The notes under the pieces were generated by a model. That model did no database searches, was not told where the DNA came from, and saw only the letters and a list, made by a program, of their open reading frames with translations. From contig NZ_CP010536.1 in the NCBI RefSeq assembly GCF_000832305.1, positions 2,418,001 through 2,482,000 of the forward strand: a stretch of 64,000 nt of DNA. The letters are read 5' to 3'. The first letter of the stretch is position 1. Each line of letters starts with the position of its first letter. Below, one piece after another: positions 54,357 through 63,674 of this stretch. The position numbers and the translations under genes were made by a program. The stretch comes from Cupriavidus basilensis (GTDB lineage Bacteria; Pseudomonadota; Gammaproteobacteria; Burkholderiales; Burkholderiaceae).

Positions 54357-56561
54357 CTAGCTGGCTGTAGCCACCACATTGGCCCGCGCCTTATGCAGTT
54401 TTTTGTAGCTGTCGATCAGGCGGTGGTGCCTATCGAGCCCCTCCAGTTTCATGGTCGTTGGCGTCAACCCGAAGAAGCGCACGCTACCGTCCACTGACCC
54501 CATTACCGCGTCCATCCGAGCGTCGCCAAACATCCGACGGAAGTTGACCGCGTAGTCGTCCAGGTCCAGGTCGTCATCGAGCATCACCTCCAGCACCACA
54601 TTCAAGGCCTGGTAGAACAATCCACGCTCGACCGTGTTGTCGTTGTACTGCAGGAAGGCGCCCACCAGCTCTTGCGCCTCCTCGAATTGCTGCAAGGCGA
54701 GATGAATCAGCAGCTTCAACTCGAGAACCGTTAGCTGCCCCCAGTCCGTATTTTCGTCAAATTGGATGCCGATCAACGTGGCAATATCGGAGTACTCATC
54801 CAGCTCACTGTTATCCAACCGCTCAAGCAGAGCTGCCAGGCTGGCATCGTCCAGGCAATGCAAGTTCAAAATATCGGCACGGAACAACAGCGCCTTGTTT
54901 GTGTTATCCCAGATCAAATCCTCTACCGGGTAGACTTCCGAATAGCCGGGCACCAGAATCCGGCAGGCCACGGCGCCCAACTGCTCATACACCGCCATGT
55001 ATACCTCTTTGCCCATGTCTTCGAGAATGCCGAACAACGTGGCGGCTTCCTCGGCATTGGAGTTTTCACCCTGGCCAGAAAAATCCCACTCAACAAAGTC
55101 GAAATCCGCCTTGGCGCTGAAAAAGCGCCACGACACCACACCGCTGGAATCGATGAAGTGCTCGACAAAGTTATTTGATTCAGTCACGGCATTACTGACG
55201 AAGGTGGGCTGAGGCAAATCGTTCAGGCCTTCAAAACTGCGCCCCTGCAGCAATTCCGTCAGGCTCCGTTCCAGCGCCACCTCGAAGCTCGGGTGCGCGC
55301 CGAACGAGGCAAAGACACCACCTGTCCTCGGGTTCATCAAGGTGACGCACATCACCGGATAGGTCCCACCCAGCGACGCGTCCTTTACCAGCACCGGAAA
55401 ACCCTGCTCTTCCAACCCCTGAATCCCGGCCAGAATGCCAGGGTATTTCGCCAGCACTGCGTGCGGCACATCCGGCAATGCGATTTCACCTTCCAGAATT
55501 TCGCGCTTTACCGCCCGCTCGAAAATTTCGGACAGGCATTGCACCTGCGCTTCAGCCAGCGTGTTGCCGGCACTCATGCCATTGCTGACGAACAGGTTTT
55601 CGATCAGGTTGGACGGGAAATACACCACTTCGCCGTCCGACTGCCGCACATACGGCAGCGAACAGATACCGCGCTGTACATTGCCGGAGTTGGTGTCGTA
55701 CAGATGCGAGCCACGCAATTCGCCATCGGGGTTGTAAATTTCCAGGCAGTGCGCATCCAGGATTTCAGCCGGCAGCGCGTCCTTCCGGCCAGGCTTGAAC
55801 CAGCGCTCGTTCGGGTAATGAACAAACGCCGCATCGGCGAGGTCTTCACCCCAAAACGTACCGGCATAGAAATGGTTGCAATTCAGGCGTTCGATAAACT
55901 CGCCCAACGCCGACGCCAGCGCGCTTTCCTTGGTCGATCCCTTGCCATTGGTAAAGCACATCGGCGAGTGCGCATCGCGGATATGCAGCGACCACACATT
56001 GGGAACGATATTGCGCCATGAAGCAATTTCGATCTTCATGCCCAGATCCGCCAAAACGCCCGACATATTGGCGATGGTTTGCTCCAGCGGCAGATCCTTG
56101 CCCGCGATATAGGTGCTGGCGTCGGAAACCGGCTTCAACGTCAGCAACGACTGAGCATCGGCATCCAGGTTCTCCACCTCTTCAATCACAAACTCGGGCC
56201 CGGCCTGCACCACTTTCTTCACCGTGCAACGCTCGATGGAGCGCAAGATACCCTGGCGATCCTTTTCCGAGATATCCGGCGGCAGCTCAACCTGAATCTT
56301 GAAAATCTGTTGGTAACGGTTTTCCGGATCAACAATATTATTTTGCGACAGGCGGATATTCTCGGTGGGAATATCGCGGGTTACGCAGTACAACTTCACG
56401 AAGTAAGCGGCACACAAGGCCGACGAGGCCAGAAAATAATCGAAGGGTCCAGGCGCCGAGCCATCGCCCTTATAACGGACAGGCTGGTCGGCCACTACCG
56501 TGAAGTCATCGAACTTGGCTTCAAGACGCAGCTTATCGAGGAAGTTGACTTTAATTTCCAT
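54357..56561 (-). CDS. ycaO: OsmC domain / YcaO domain fusion protein
   Basis: A 734-residue two-part protein. Residues 1-140 form an OsmC-type domain (FDDFTVVADQPVRYKGDGSAPGPFDYFLASSALCAAYFVKLY...). Residues about 150-560 are the ATP-dependent YcaO domain matching E. coli YcaO (IPNVWSLHIRDAHSPMCFTNGKGSTKESALASALGEFIERL; the helix EFIER and later GMSAGNTLAEAQVQCLSEIFERAVKREI hold the ATP-magnesium acidic residues). A helical C-terminus follows. In E. coli, YcaO aids RimO in beta-methylthiolation of ribosomal protein S12; YcaO enzymes otherwise activate amide backbones. The fused OsmC thiol peroxidase-like part is common in proteobacteria. The gene is AT-richer than its neighbours. Confidence 0.92.
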   Translation of the reverse strand: MEIKVNFLDKLRLEAKFDDFTVVADQPVRYKGDGSAPGPFDYFLASSALCAAYFVKLYCVTRDIPTENIRLSQNNIVDPENRYQQIFKIQVELPPDISEKDRQGILRSIERCTVKKVVQAGPEFVIEEVENLDADAQSLLTLKPVSDASTYIAGKDLPLEQTIANMSGVLADLGMKIEIASWRNIVPNVWSLHIRDAHSPMCFTNGKGSTKESALASALGEFIERLNCNHFYAGTFWGEDLADAAFVHYPNERWFKPGRKDALPAEILDAHCLEIYNPDGELRGSHLYDTNSGNVQRGICSLPYVRQSDGEVVYFPSNLIENLFVSNGMSAGNTLAEAQVQCLSEIFERAVKREILEGEIALPDVPHAVLAKYPGILAGIQGLEEQGFPVLVKDASLGGTYPVMCVTLMNPRTGGVFASFGAHPSFEVALERSLTELLQGRSFEGLNDLPQPTFVSNAVTESNNFVEHFIDSSGVVSWRFFSAKADFDFVEWDFSGQGENSNAEEAATLFGILEDMGKEVYMAVYEQLGAVACRILVPGYSEVYPVEDLIWDNTNKALLFRADILNLHCLDDASLAALLERLDNSELDEYSDIATLIGIQFDENTDWGQLTVLELKLLIHLALQQFEEAQELVGAFLQYNDNTVERGLFYQALNVVLEVMLDDDLDLDDYAVNFRRMFGDARMDAVMGSVDGSVRFFGLTPTTMKLEGLDRHHRLIDSYKKLHKARANVVATAS

Positions 56562-56850
56562 GGGAGAATTCTGAAAATGGTGCTCAAAATGATGTGGCCA
56601 CGACTACCCGATGCCACGCTGGTGCCGTGCAATGCATCGATGCTTTCCACAAACGCTGCCGCATACGGATAATTTGACAGGCGAACGCCATGGCGCAGGA
56701 CATGGCTGGAACCGGCGAGCTTCCATGCGCCCTGGCAATATCCAGGCAATATTCACGGCAACGCCAGGTGCGGTTGTACGAAACTGAATCGCCACGCGCT
56801 CCCCCACATTATTCAGAATGCGGGAACTACCAGGCGATAATCCGAAATAT

Positions 56851-56874
56851 AAAGCCCTGTAAAAACAGGGCTTT
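56851..56874. terminator. Bidirectional hairpin in 56562-57137 intergenic region
   Basis: AAAGCCCTG / CAGGGCTTT (9-bp perfect stem, 6-base loop) with A-rich left and T-rich right flanks is a classic terminator. The 575-base region between YcaO and the c-di-GMP protein holds no convincing gene besides this. The rest is unassigned. Confidence 0.7.
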
Positions 56875-57137
56875 AATAGTCAATCAACTGGCGCATAATG
56901 TTTCCCAACGGGAATCCTACCCCCCACTCCATCATCAACAGGCCGCCACAAACCCGCGTGGTTAAAGGGATTGGCCATGATCGACCTGGAGCCTTACCGT
57001 CAAGCGCGCGGAGCATTTTCTCGCGCGGGAGATGGAGCGATTCGCGGGACGACGACGCTGGCGACCCCATGGTCAATCGGGTCCAAGGATACAGAAAAAG
57101 GCCCTTCCGCGAAAGGACGCCGCAGTAAATATGCTTG

Positions 57138-59711
57138 TTACGACGCTTTTTGCCGTGAACTGCGATCGCCGCCCGTACATTTCATGTTGCGACTGCCTGA
57201 TTGCGCCATTGCCACTTCGCCTCGAAGCAGAGAAAGTTCGATCAGCCGGTCCGCCGGTTGGGGCCGTGCCAGCAGAAAGCCTTGCACCTGGTGGCAGCCG
57301 ACCTCCCGCAGGAACGCAAGCTGCTCCTCGGTTTCCACGCCTTCCATAACGACGTCGATACCAAGCGCATGCCCCATTGCAACGATCGCTCGAATGATCG
57401 CACCATCCGGGTTGCGCGAGTCGCTGGTGGCAAGGAACGATCGGTCGATCTTTAGTGTGTCGACCGGTAAATCCTTTAAATATGCGAGAGATGAGTAGCC
57501 AGTGCCGAAATCGTCGATCGCGAGGCTGATCCCCCGTGCCGCAAGCTCCCGAAGCAGAATGCCAATCTCCTCGCGCGTATTCATCGCCATGCTTTCCAGG
57601 AGTTCGAGTTGCAGCCGATGTGGCGGCAATGCAGTCTCGCTGAGAATGGTGGTCAGATCGGTCAGAAATCCGTCGGTAAAACACTGCCTGGCCGACACGT
57701 TCACCGCGATGCGACCGAATTCGAAGCCTGCATCCAACCAGCAGCGTGCTTGCCGGCAGGCCTCACGCAGGACCCACTGGCCGATTGGAACGATCAGTGC
57801 CGATTGCTCTGCCAGCCCAATAAAGACGCCAGGCGGCACTAGCCCCTTGCGTGGGTGGCGCCAACGCAACAACGCCTCGACGCCCACAATGTTGCCGTTC
57901 GACAGGTCATATTGTGGCTGATAGAAGAGACAGAACTCGTCCTGTTCGAGAGCGCGATGCAGTTCCCCGAGCGTTTCGAGCTGCGCCATCGCCGATGACG
58001 TCATCTTGCTTTCGAAGAACTGAAAAACATTCCTGCCCCTGCTCTTGGCCCCGTACATTGCCTGATCGGCCAGCACCATCAGTTGCTCGGCCTGCGCTCC
58101 GTCGTCCGGATAGATACTGATGCCAATGCTCGGCGTCACGAAGATCTCGCGGCCGCCGAGATCTATCGCCTGGCCCACAGCATCCAGCAGCCCTTGCGCA
58201 ACCTGGCCGACGTCGCGGACGTCGACGAATTCCTCGAGCACTAGCGCGAATTCGTCTCCGCCCATCCGCGCGACGGTGTCACTGGCTCGCAAGCCTGTGA
58301 CAAGCCGCGAGGCAACCACCTTCAGTACTTCGTCACCTGCGTTGTGCCCAAGCGTGTCGTTGACGAGCTTGAATCTGTCGAGATCTAGATACAACACGGC
58401 AACTTTGCCACCCCGCCGCTTGCCGTGGACGATCGCGCGCTCCAGCCGCTCTTCGAATAACGCCCGGTTCGCCAGACCGGTCAGAACGTCGTGTGTCGCA
58501 AGGTAGCCAAGCCGCTCTTCGGCCTGGCGCCGCTGGGTGATATCAGAGAATATCCCCGCGTAATGCGATATGTTTCCGTCGTTGTCGCGAATGCTCGTAA
58601 TCGTGAGGTATTCGACGAACAGCTCGCCGCTTTTCCGCCGGTTCCAGATTTCGCCTTGCCAGTGCCCATCGGTCGTGAGCGAATGCCAGAGCGCCCGGTA
58701 GAACTCCGGCGTCTGACGGCCCGAACTCAGCAGGCTCGGGTCGCGCCCGATCACCTCTTCCTCCGTAAAGCCGGTCAGGCGCGTGAATGCCTGATTCACG
58801 CGCTCGATCTTGGCATACTTGTCGGTCACCATGATGCCTTCCAGAGCAGACTCGAACACGCGATCCGCCATGCGCAAGTTGAAGCGCGCCTGGCCGAGTG
58901 CTTCGTCACGTTCGCGCAGCGCGCTCTGCAATTCATTCACGTATTCGTACTCAATGTTCTGCAGGATATCCGCAAAGCAAAGCAACCCGGTCAAACGGCC
59001 CTCGCCGTCGCGCACGCCGACATGGCGCATATGCTGCTGCAGCATATACCGCTGGGCGGCATACAGGCTCTGCGTCGCGGACAGCGTCTGCAGCGGCCGG
59101 CTTGCATGGTGGCCGACGCAGCCCCCAAGTCCGCCCTCCCCAATCAACCGGACGACGTCGCGCTCGGTCAGGATGCCATGCTCACCATCGGCATATTCGA
59201 CGACAACCGCATCGATTTTCTCCGCGCGCATCCGTACGACGACGTCGTGAAGTGCCATATGGTCAGGCACCGTGACGGGAGAATGGATACGAATCGATTC
59301 GATCGACTTCAGGCGCAGGTAAAATTCGGCCCCTTGGTTCAGGACGATGTCAGTCTGGCTCAAAACGCCAATACTCAGGCCGTCCTTGACGACCACGAAA
59401 TGGCGAACGCCAGACTGCTTGAAGCTGACCGCCGCCTCACCCAGTGACGTATTCGCTCCCAGAGTGAACACTGGGCTGCTCATCACATCCCCAATTGGAC
59501 GGTCTAGAGAGTGAGCATCTTCCCCGGCAGATAGCGCGTCGTGCTCGGTCCAGATGCCGACGGCCTCGGTACCATTCATCACGACGATTGAGCTGCAGCG
59601 CTCAGCAAAAATGCGCCTGGCGGCCTCCCGCACCGTCGTGATGCTCGTGCAAGAAAGCATCGGACGCGCGATGAGGCGTGCAATGGGGATATCGTAAGTG
59701 TTGGGATACAT
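57138..59711 (-). CDS. CBS-PAS-GGDEF-EAL cyclic-di-GMP protein
   Basis: An 857-residue cytoplasmic signalling protein. Residues about 1-245 contain four CBS-type segments in two pairs (VREAARRIFAERCSSIVVMNG; LGEAAVSFKQSGVRHFVVVKDG; LHDVVVRMRAEKIDAVVVEYADG; AAQRYMLQQHMRHVGVRDG). A PAS domain lies about 285-400, with FESALEGIMVTDKYAKIERVNQAFTRLTGF. The GGDEF domain has the intact active motif ARMGGDEFALVLEE, and the EAL domain has VGVEALLRWRHPRKG plus DDFGTGYSSLAYLKDLPVD. Both catalytic motifs are complete, so it may make and degrade c-di-GMP. The CBS pairs may bind nucleotides and tune it. The start at 59711 (MYPNTYD) is preferred. Confidence 0.93.
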   Translation of the reverse strand: MYPNTYDIPIARLIARPMLSCTSITTVREAARRIFAERCSSIVVMNGTEAVGIWTEHDALSAGEDAHSLDRPIGDVMSSPVFTLGANTSLGEAAVSFKQSGVRHFVVVKDGLSIGVLSQTDIVLNQGAEFYLRLKSIESIRIHSPVTVPDHMALHDVVVRMRAEKIDAVVVEYADGEHGILTERDVVRLIGEGGLGGCVGHHASRPLQTLSATQSLYAAQRYMLQQHMRHVGVRDGEGRLTGLLCFADILQNIEYEYVNELQSALRERDEALGQARFNLRMADRVFESALEGIMVTDKYAKIERVNQAFTRLTGFTEEEVIGRDPSLLSSGRQTPEFYRALWHSLTTDGHWQGEIWNRRKSGELFVEYLTITSIRDNDGNISHYAGIFSDITQRRQAEERLGYLATHDVLTGLANRALFEERLERAIVHGKRRGGKVAVLYLDLDRFKLVNDTLGHNAGDEVLKVVASRLVTGLRASDTVARMGGDEFALVLEEFVDVRDVGQVAQGLLDAVGQAIDLGGREIFVTPSIGISIYPDDGAQAEQLMVLADQAMYGAKSRGRNVFQFFESKMTSSAMAQLETLGELHRALEQDEFCLFYQPQYDLSNGNIVGVEALLRWRHPRKGLVPPGVFIGLAEQSALIVPIGQWVLREACRQARCWLDAGFEFGRIAVNVSARQCFTDGFLTDLTTILSETALPPHRLQLELLESMAMNTREEIGILLRELAARGISLAIDDFGTGYSSLAYLKDLPVDTLKIDRSFLATSDSRNPDGAIIRAIVAMGHALGIDVVMEGVETEEQLAFLREVGCHQVQGFLLARPQPADRLIELSLLRGEVAMAQSGSRNMKCTGGDRSSRQKAS

Positions 59712-60312
59712 TGTCAAACCAATACCTGTGAACCATCGTGGGCGGACATCTATCCGGCCACCGGCGTAGTCGCGCAGGACGCAAACCGATGCGAGCCACC
59801 TCCGGCGAAACGCGCAAGCGCGTCCGCGCCACTTCGCCGCCATCGCCTGTATTCCATTGACCTTGCGAACAGGAAGTCTTGCTCGAGTTCACATCCCTTC
59901 CCGGCGACGACGAGAAGTGCCTCGGCCGCGCTGCTTCGAGTCGCCCGCCCCGCCAGGCTCGCTTCGCCAACGATGCGGCGGTACATCCGAGGATCCTGTA
60001 TTGCGCTGACTTACCTGTGGCAACAAATGGAACGAGGTAGCCACTTCCGGTTAACGACAGGCTTGTCAAAAGATTGAGGCAAGATCCAAAGCAGCATGCC
60101 GAGGCCGAATGCAACGACGCCCCAAGGCATGGCTTGGCGGCGGAATTGGGCAGGAAGCGGGGCGTTCTGCGACAAATCGGAATTCCGGTTGAGGTTTGCA
60201 CGGGGTCGGCAAAATTGCGGTGTATTCACTTCGCCTGACTCAACTCGTCTATATCCACGCTCTGCCGGCAAACAGCTTGAACGTTTTTAAACCATGTGTT
60301 CGCCTACCCGAA
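59712..60312. other. 600-base region without a recognised gene
   Basis: No known RNA, repeat or family was found. A reverse frame of 60011-60271 contains one hydrophobic stretch (AMPWGVVAFGLGMLLWILPQSF) that could be a small membrane protein or gene remnant, but it lacks a ribosome site and family match, so it was not called as a gene. Confidence 0.4.
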
Positions 60313-60612
60313 TCAATTGCGTACCGGCACGATGCTGAACCGGGAGACACCCTGGGTTGCAGCCATCTCGGCCGCAAGTCCCGCCGGTGCTAGCGCGCGC
60401 GCCTTGTCCGGTGCGACCAGGCTGATTCGCCACACGGCCTGGTTGTCGGCAAACGTGATGGTCAGGCTGTCGTGCAGCACGCGATAGCCGCGGGATTTCG
60501 CCCTGTCGATCAGCAGATCGAGGTCAGGGGCTTCTCCGGGCTGGAAAGTCAGCGACACATCCAGCGTCATGCGCCCCGGAAGCCTGGACTCCAGCCGGTG
60601 CAACAGGGACAT
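60313..60612 (-). CDS. Hypothetical protein, possibly MgtC C-terminal-like fragment
   Basis: A 99-residue predicted protein (alternative start at 60630 adds six residues). It starts [42 protein letters not shown], and the body [32 protein letters not shown] with ending [12 protein letters not shown] has the alternating beta-alpha feel of the ACT-like C-terminal domain of MgtC/SapB proteins. No N-terminal membrane part is present. It may be a remnant or a stand-alone small protein. The identification is weak. Confidence 0.4.
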   Translation of the reverse strand: MSLLHRLESRLPGRMTLDVSLTFQPGEAPDLDLLIDRAKSRGYRVLHDSLTITFADNQAVWRISLVAPDKARALAPAGLAAEMAATQGVSRFSIVPVRN

Positions 60613-60665
60613 CGAACCCACGCATAGCACGGCTGGTCGTCGAGCACAACGGCCACTTGCCCGGC

Positions 60666-61049
60666 ATGCTGGAAAGACGTAACGGGATAGATTTACCCAG
60701 CGACTGCCAGGGATCGGGGGCCGTCCTCGCGCGCATCGGCGATAAGTGGAGCGTCCTCGTACTCCTTGCTGACGGACCTATGCGGTTCAATGAACTGAAG
60801 CGGAAGATCGCAGGCATCTCGCAGCGCATGCTGACGCGGACGTTGCGGGGACTGGAACGAGACGGACTGGTTACGCGGACCGTATATGGCACGATTCCAC
60901 CGCGCGTTGACTACGCGTTGACCTGCCTCGGCCACTCGCTAAGGACACCTGTGGAAGCACTCGGGCTATGGGCCATCGCGCATCTCCCAGCCATTGAACA
61001 GGCGAGACAGGCGTTCGACCTCCGCGGAAAAAAAGAACTCGGCGCGTGA
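60666..61049 (+). CDS. HxlR-family transcriptional regulator
   Basis: A 127-residue winged-helix regulator of the HxlR family. The domain is [72 protein letters not shown], covering most of the protein. HxlR proteins respond to aldehydes, quinones or redox stress and often control an adjacent gene. The nearest candidate is divergent (60313). The ATG at 60666 is preferred to a TTG nine bases upstream. The 197 bases downstream to 61246 hold no recognisable gene. Confidence 0.92.
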   Translation: MLERRNGIDLPSDCQGSGAVLARIGDKWSVLVLLADGPMRFNELKRKIAGISQRMLTRTLRGLERDGLVTRTVYGTIPPRVDYALTCLGHSLRTPVEALGLWAIAHLPAIEQARQAFDLRGKKELGA

Positions 61050-61246
61050 CAAGATCCAGCAAAGGGCCGGCTCATGGCCGCCGATGTCCCAAATGGGGAA
61101 CAGCCGTTCATCGTTTGCTGGCGCGTGGCCAAATGCAGCGCCAGGGTGACCCAACCCGTCTCAACAGGTCCCTTGATACCCGTCGAGGGCAAGCTCGCAT
61201 GCCATGGCATGCGTCGCCCGGGCGGCTTTTGCAATGGCTTCGTCAT

Positions 61247-62086
61247 TCAGTGGGAAAAGAGCACGGGGACCGTCATGCCTTCCAGCAACGTCCGTGTCGT
61301 CCCGCCCAGAACTACCTCGCGAAGCCTGGTGTGTCCATAAGCGCCGGCTACGACGAGATCAGCCTCCAGATTCGACGCCTCCGACAGCAGGCGCTCGCCG
61401 GCATCGCCGGATGCTGCCACAGGAAGGTTGCGCAATGCGGCACTCACGCCATGTGCCGCCAACCAGGTTGCCGCATACTGGGCAGGCGCACTCCATGGGT
61501 CGCCGACCTTGCCAGCCAGCGTGCATGTCGTGATGGTCACCGCTCTGGCTTTGCGCAGTAGCGGCAGCGCATCGCGGATGGCCCGCGCGGCCTCCCGCCC
61601 GCCGTCCCAGGCGACCAGGATGCGGCTGGCCACCGTCTCAAACCACCCCACGCTCGGTATCGTCAGGACTGGCCGGCCGCTGGCAAGCACAATGGATTCG
61701 GCGAAGTTCTCGGCCACGAAGGCTGCCGGATTCGCCGGGTCGTCCTGTCCGACCACGATGAGGTCCGCCAGCCGCGCCTCCCGCTGCCCGATGCGCAGCG
61801 GAGGTTCGTCGAAGGCATTCCATTCGGTAGTGATGGGCAGTTCTTCTGTCGCACCTTCGAAACCATGCCGCACGACCTCGCGATCCTGCTCGTATTGGGC
61901 TTGGAGGACCTCGAGATAGCGCGCGCCGTCGGCAAGGCGGTACGCCCACGTCGGCTCCGGGCGGCGACAGGCAAACATGCCAATCAGCTTGGCATTGTGC
62001 TGGACCGCCAGTCGTGCGGCGATATCGAGCCGGTGGTAGGACCGTCGGCTGGCGTCGAGTATGACCAGAATGGTAGCAAAGGACAT
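61247..62086 (-). CDS. Universal stress protein (tandem UspA domains)
   Basis: A 279-residue protein with two UspA-type domains. The first begins MSFATILVILDASRRSYHRLDIAARLA, and the second begins RILVAWDGGREAARAIRDALPLL and ends with the ATP-binding signature VVAGAYGHTRLREVVLGGTTRTLLEGMTVPVL (Gly-x2-Gly-x9-Gly-Ser/Thr). Tandem UspA proteins are cytoplasmic and induced by stress, hypoxia or stationary phase. It is near a phosphoribosyltransferase and a nitroreductase gene on the same strand, a stress cluster common in Cupriavidus. The start at 62086 fits the family. Confidence 0.92.
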   Translation of the reverse strand: MSFATILVILDASRRSYHRLDIAARLAVQHNAKLIGMFACRRPEPTWAYRLADGARYLEVLQAQYEQDREVVRHGFEGATEELPITTEWNAFDEPPLRIGQREARLADLIVVGQDDPANPAAFVAENFAESIVLASGRPVLTIPSVGWFETVASRILVAWDGGREAARAIRDALPLLRKARAVTITTCTLAGKVGDPWSAPAQYAATWLAAHGVSAALRNLPVAASGDAGERLLSEASNLEADLVVAGAYGHTRLREVVLGGTTRTLLEGMTVPVLFSH

Positions 62087-62409
62087 AAAGATACTCCCGC
62101 TGGTTAGTGCGCTTTTGACCGACATTGAGAGCACTGCAGACATTCCCGCGTGCAGCACAAGGACGGCTTGTCCACTCTTTGCTCCAGGTTAAGATTCGCC
62201 AGACGCCTCACAAGGCTCCGGTCTGAATGGCCGGGCAGCAGCAGCGTCCCCGGTGTTTGCGCTGCATCAGCGCACAGTTGGACACGGCAACTACGATAGG
62301 ACCAGCTAGCCCAATGCATTGCCGTCGCGGAGATCGCCATGCCTGCCAGAACACTCATCTTCCATCATGACGCGCGCCGCATGATGCTGAAGCGGCCACC
62401 TCGGTGCCC
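62087..62409. other. 323-base region without a recognised gene
   Basis: The region between the universal stress protein and the phosphoribosyltransferase holds no clear family match, repeat or hairpin. Its position upstream of the stress gene suggests it contains that gene's promoter, but I could not identify an FNR-type site with confidence. Confidence 0.4.
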
Positions 62410-63036
62410 CTATCTTCCTGCCAGACAGGCTACCACTTCCGCATCCTTGACCTGCGAGAAGTCGCGGTAGAAATCGCCAACTGCCCGGAAACGGTCCGGC
62501 GACTCCAGGCACACGACCTCGTCGGCATAGGGCTGCAACAGCGCCAGCGTTTGCGGTGGCGCCACCGGTACCGCGCAGATGATCCGCGCGGGCTTTTGCT
62601 CGCGGATAGCGTGCAGGGCGGCGATCATTGAAGCTCCGGTCGCCAGACCGTCGTCCACGACGATAACCTGCCGACCGGTGGCGCAGAGCGGATCCCGGCC
62701 CGGGGTGTACGCGGCGCGGCGCTGCCGTAGCAAATCGAGCTGGGCGGCCCGCTCACGGTCGATGTACGCACTGTCGGCGCCCGCCACGGTGGCATAGGGC
62801 GTGAGGTAAGTCCAGCCGGTCTCGTCCACCGCTCCGATGGCAAACTCCGGATTGCCAGGCGCGCCGAGCTTGCGAACGAGGACGACATCAAGATCCGCGC
62901 TCAGCGCATCGGCGATGATGGCGCCCATGGGTACCGCGCCGCGCGGCACTGCCAGCACCAGCGGCCGCTTTCCGGCATGGCCAGCGAGCGCACGCGCCAG
63001 TTGTGCGGCGGCATCGGCCCTGTCAATGAATGGCAT
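62410..63036 (-). CDS. Phosphoribosyltransferase family protein
   Basis: A 208-residue type I phosphoribosyltransferase-fold protein. It has an N-terminal start typical of the family (PFIDRADAAAQLARALAGHAGKRPLVLAVPRGAVPMGAIIADAL) and the PRPP-binding loop VIVVDDGLATGASMIAALHAIREQKP (DD-x-LATGAS). The end VCLESPDRFRAVGDFYRDFSQV is seen in stress-linked members often found next to universal stress and nitroreductase genes. The natural substrate is not known; it may not act in nucleotide salvage. Confidence 0.9.
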   Translation of the reverse strand: MPFIDRADAAAQLARALAGHAGKRPLVLAVPRGAVPMGAIIADALSADLDVVLVRKLGAPGNPEFAIGAVDETGWTYLTPYATVAGADSAYIDRERAAQLDLLRQRRAAYTPGRDPLCATGRQVIVVDDGLATGASMIAALHAIREQKPARIICAVPVAPPQTLALLQPYADEVVCLESPDRFRAVGDFYRDFSQVKDAEVVACLAGR

Positions 63037-63068
63037 GGTTGCTCTCCTGTGGTTGGCCGTATGGCCGC

Positions 63069-63674
63069 TTAGGCCGGATAGCCCACGCTTTGGGCCAGGA
63101 TTACGCGCTGGTCGGGCGCCAGCCGCATTGCCGCAGCCAATGTGCGGCGATCCAGCAAGCCGCGCGCTACCGTGGCAAGGCCCGATGCGGCGCAGAAGAG
63201 ATAGACGTTCTGGCTGATATACCCCGTGTCCAGCGCTGTATAGAACTGGCGCACTGATTTGTCGGTCTCGTCGAGCATGGACAGCCGGCTAACATAGACG
63301 AGGTTCAACGGCGCTTCCGCAACATAGTCCTGCAGGCCGGTGGCCGCGCGCAGGTCTTCGCCGCTGACCAGCCGAAGGCGCCAGTCTGCCGCTTCAAGCA
63401 CATACAAGCCATCCCGCAGCGCAAGGTACAAGTCGATTTCCTGCCAGTTACGGGCCGAGGGCGCTGTGCGCAGGCCGGCTTCCGGGCGGTTGATGCCGAA
63501 AGCGGCCCACAGCAGGGAAGACAATAGCGAGTCGTCCAGGCTACGCGGGGCAAAGCGTCTGGTCGAGCAGCGCTGCCGCAGCGCTGTCAGCAATGACATG
63601 CCGCCCTCGGATTGCGGTACCGGCAGCTTCAAGTATTCCACGCCGGATTCGGATGAAGCGATGGGATGTGTCAC
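63069..63674 (-). CDS. Nitroreductase / SagB-type flavin oxidoreductase
   Basis: A 201-residue flavin (FMN) nitroreductase-fold protein of the SagB/ThcOx-like group. Features are the start of the fold in LTALRQRCSTRRFAPRSLDDSLLSSLLWAAFGINRP and TAPSARNWQEIDLYLAL, then DTGYISQNVYLFCAASGLATVARGL in the FMN/dimer region. The start is the GTG at 63674, which overlaps the stop of the upstream open frame by four bases (GTGA), so it is coupled to that gene. In this context it probably belongs to the same stress operon as the phosphoribosyltransferase. Confidence 0.85.
   Translation of the reverse strand: MTHPIASSESGVEYLKLPVPQSEGGMSLLTALRQRCSTRRFAPRSLDDSLLSSLLWAAFGINRPEAGLRTAPSARNWQEIDLYLALRDGLYVLEAADWRLRLVSGEDLRAATGLQDYVAEAPLNLVYVSRLSMLDETDKSVRQFYTALDTGYISQNVYLFCAASGLATVARGLLDRRTLAAAMRLAPDQRVILAQSVGYPA

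Noticed and set aside
60011..60271. Possible small membrane protein on the reverse strand
   Set aside because: One hydrophobic stretch only, no ribosome site, no family match; described under the intergenic region instead.
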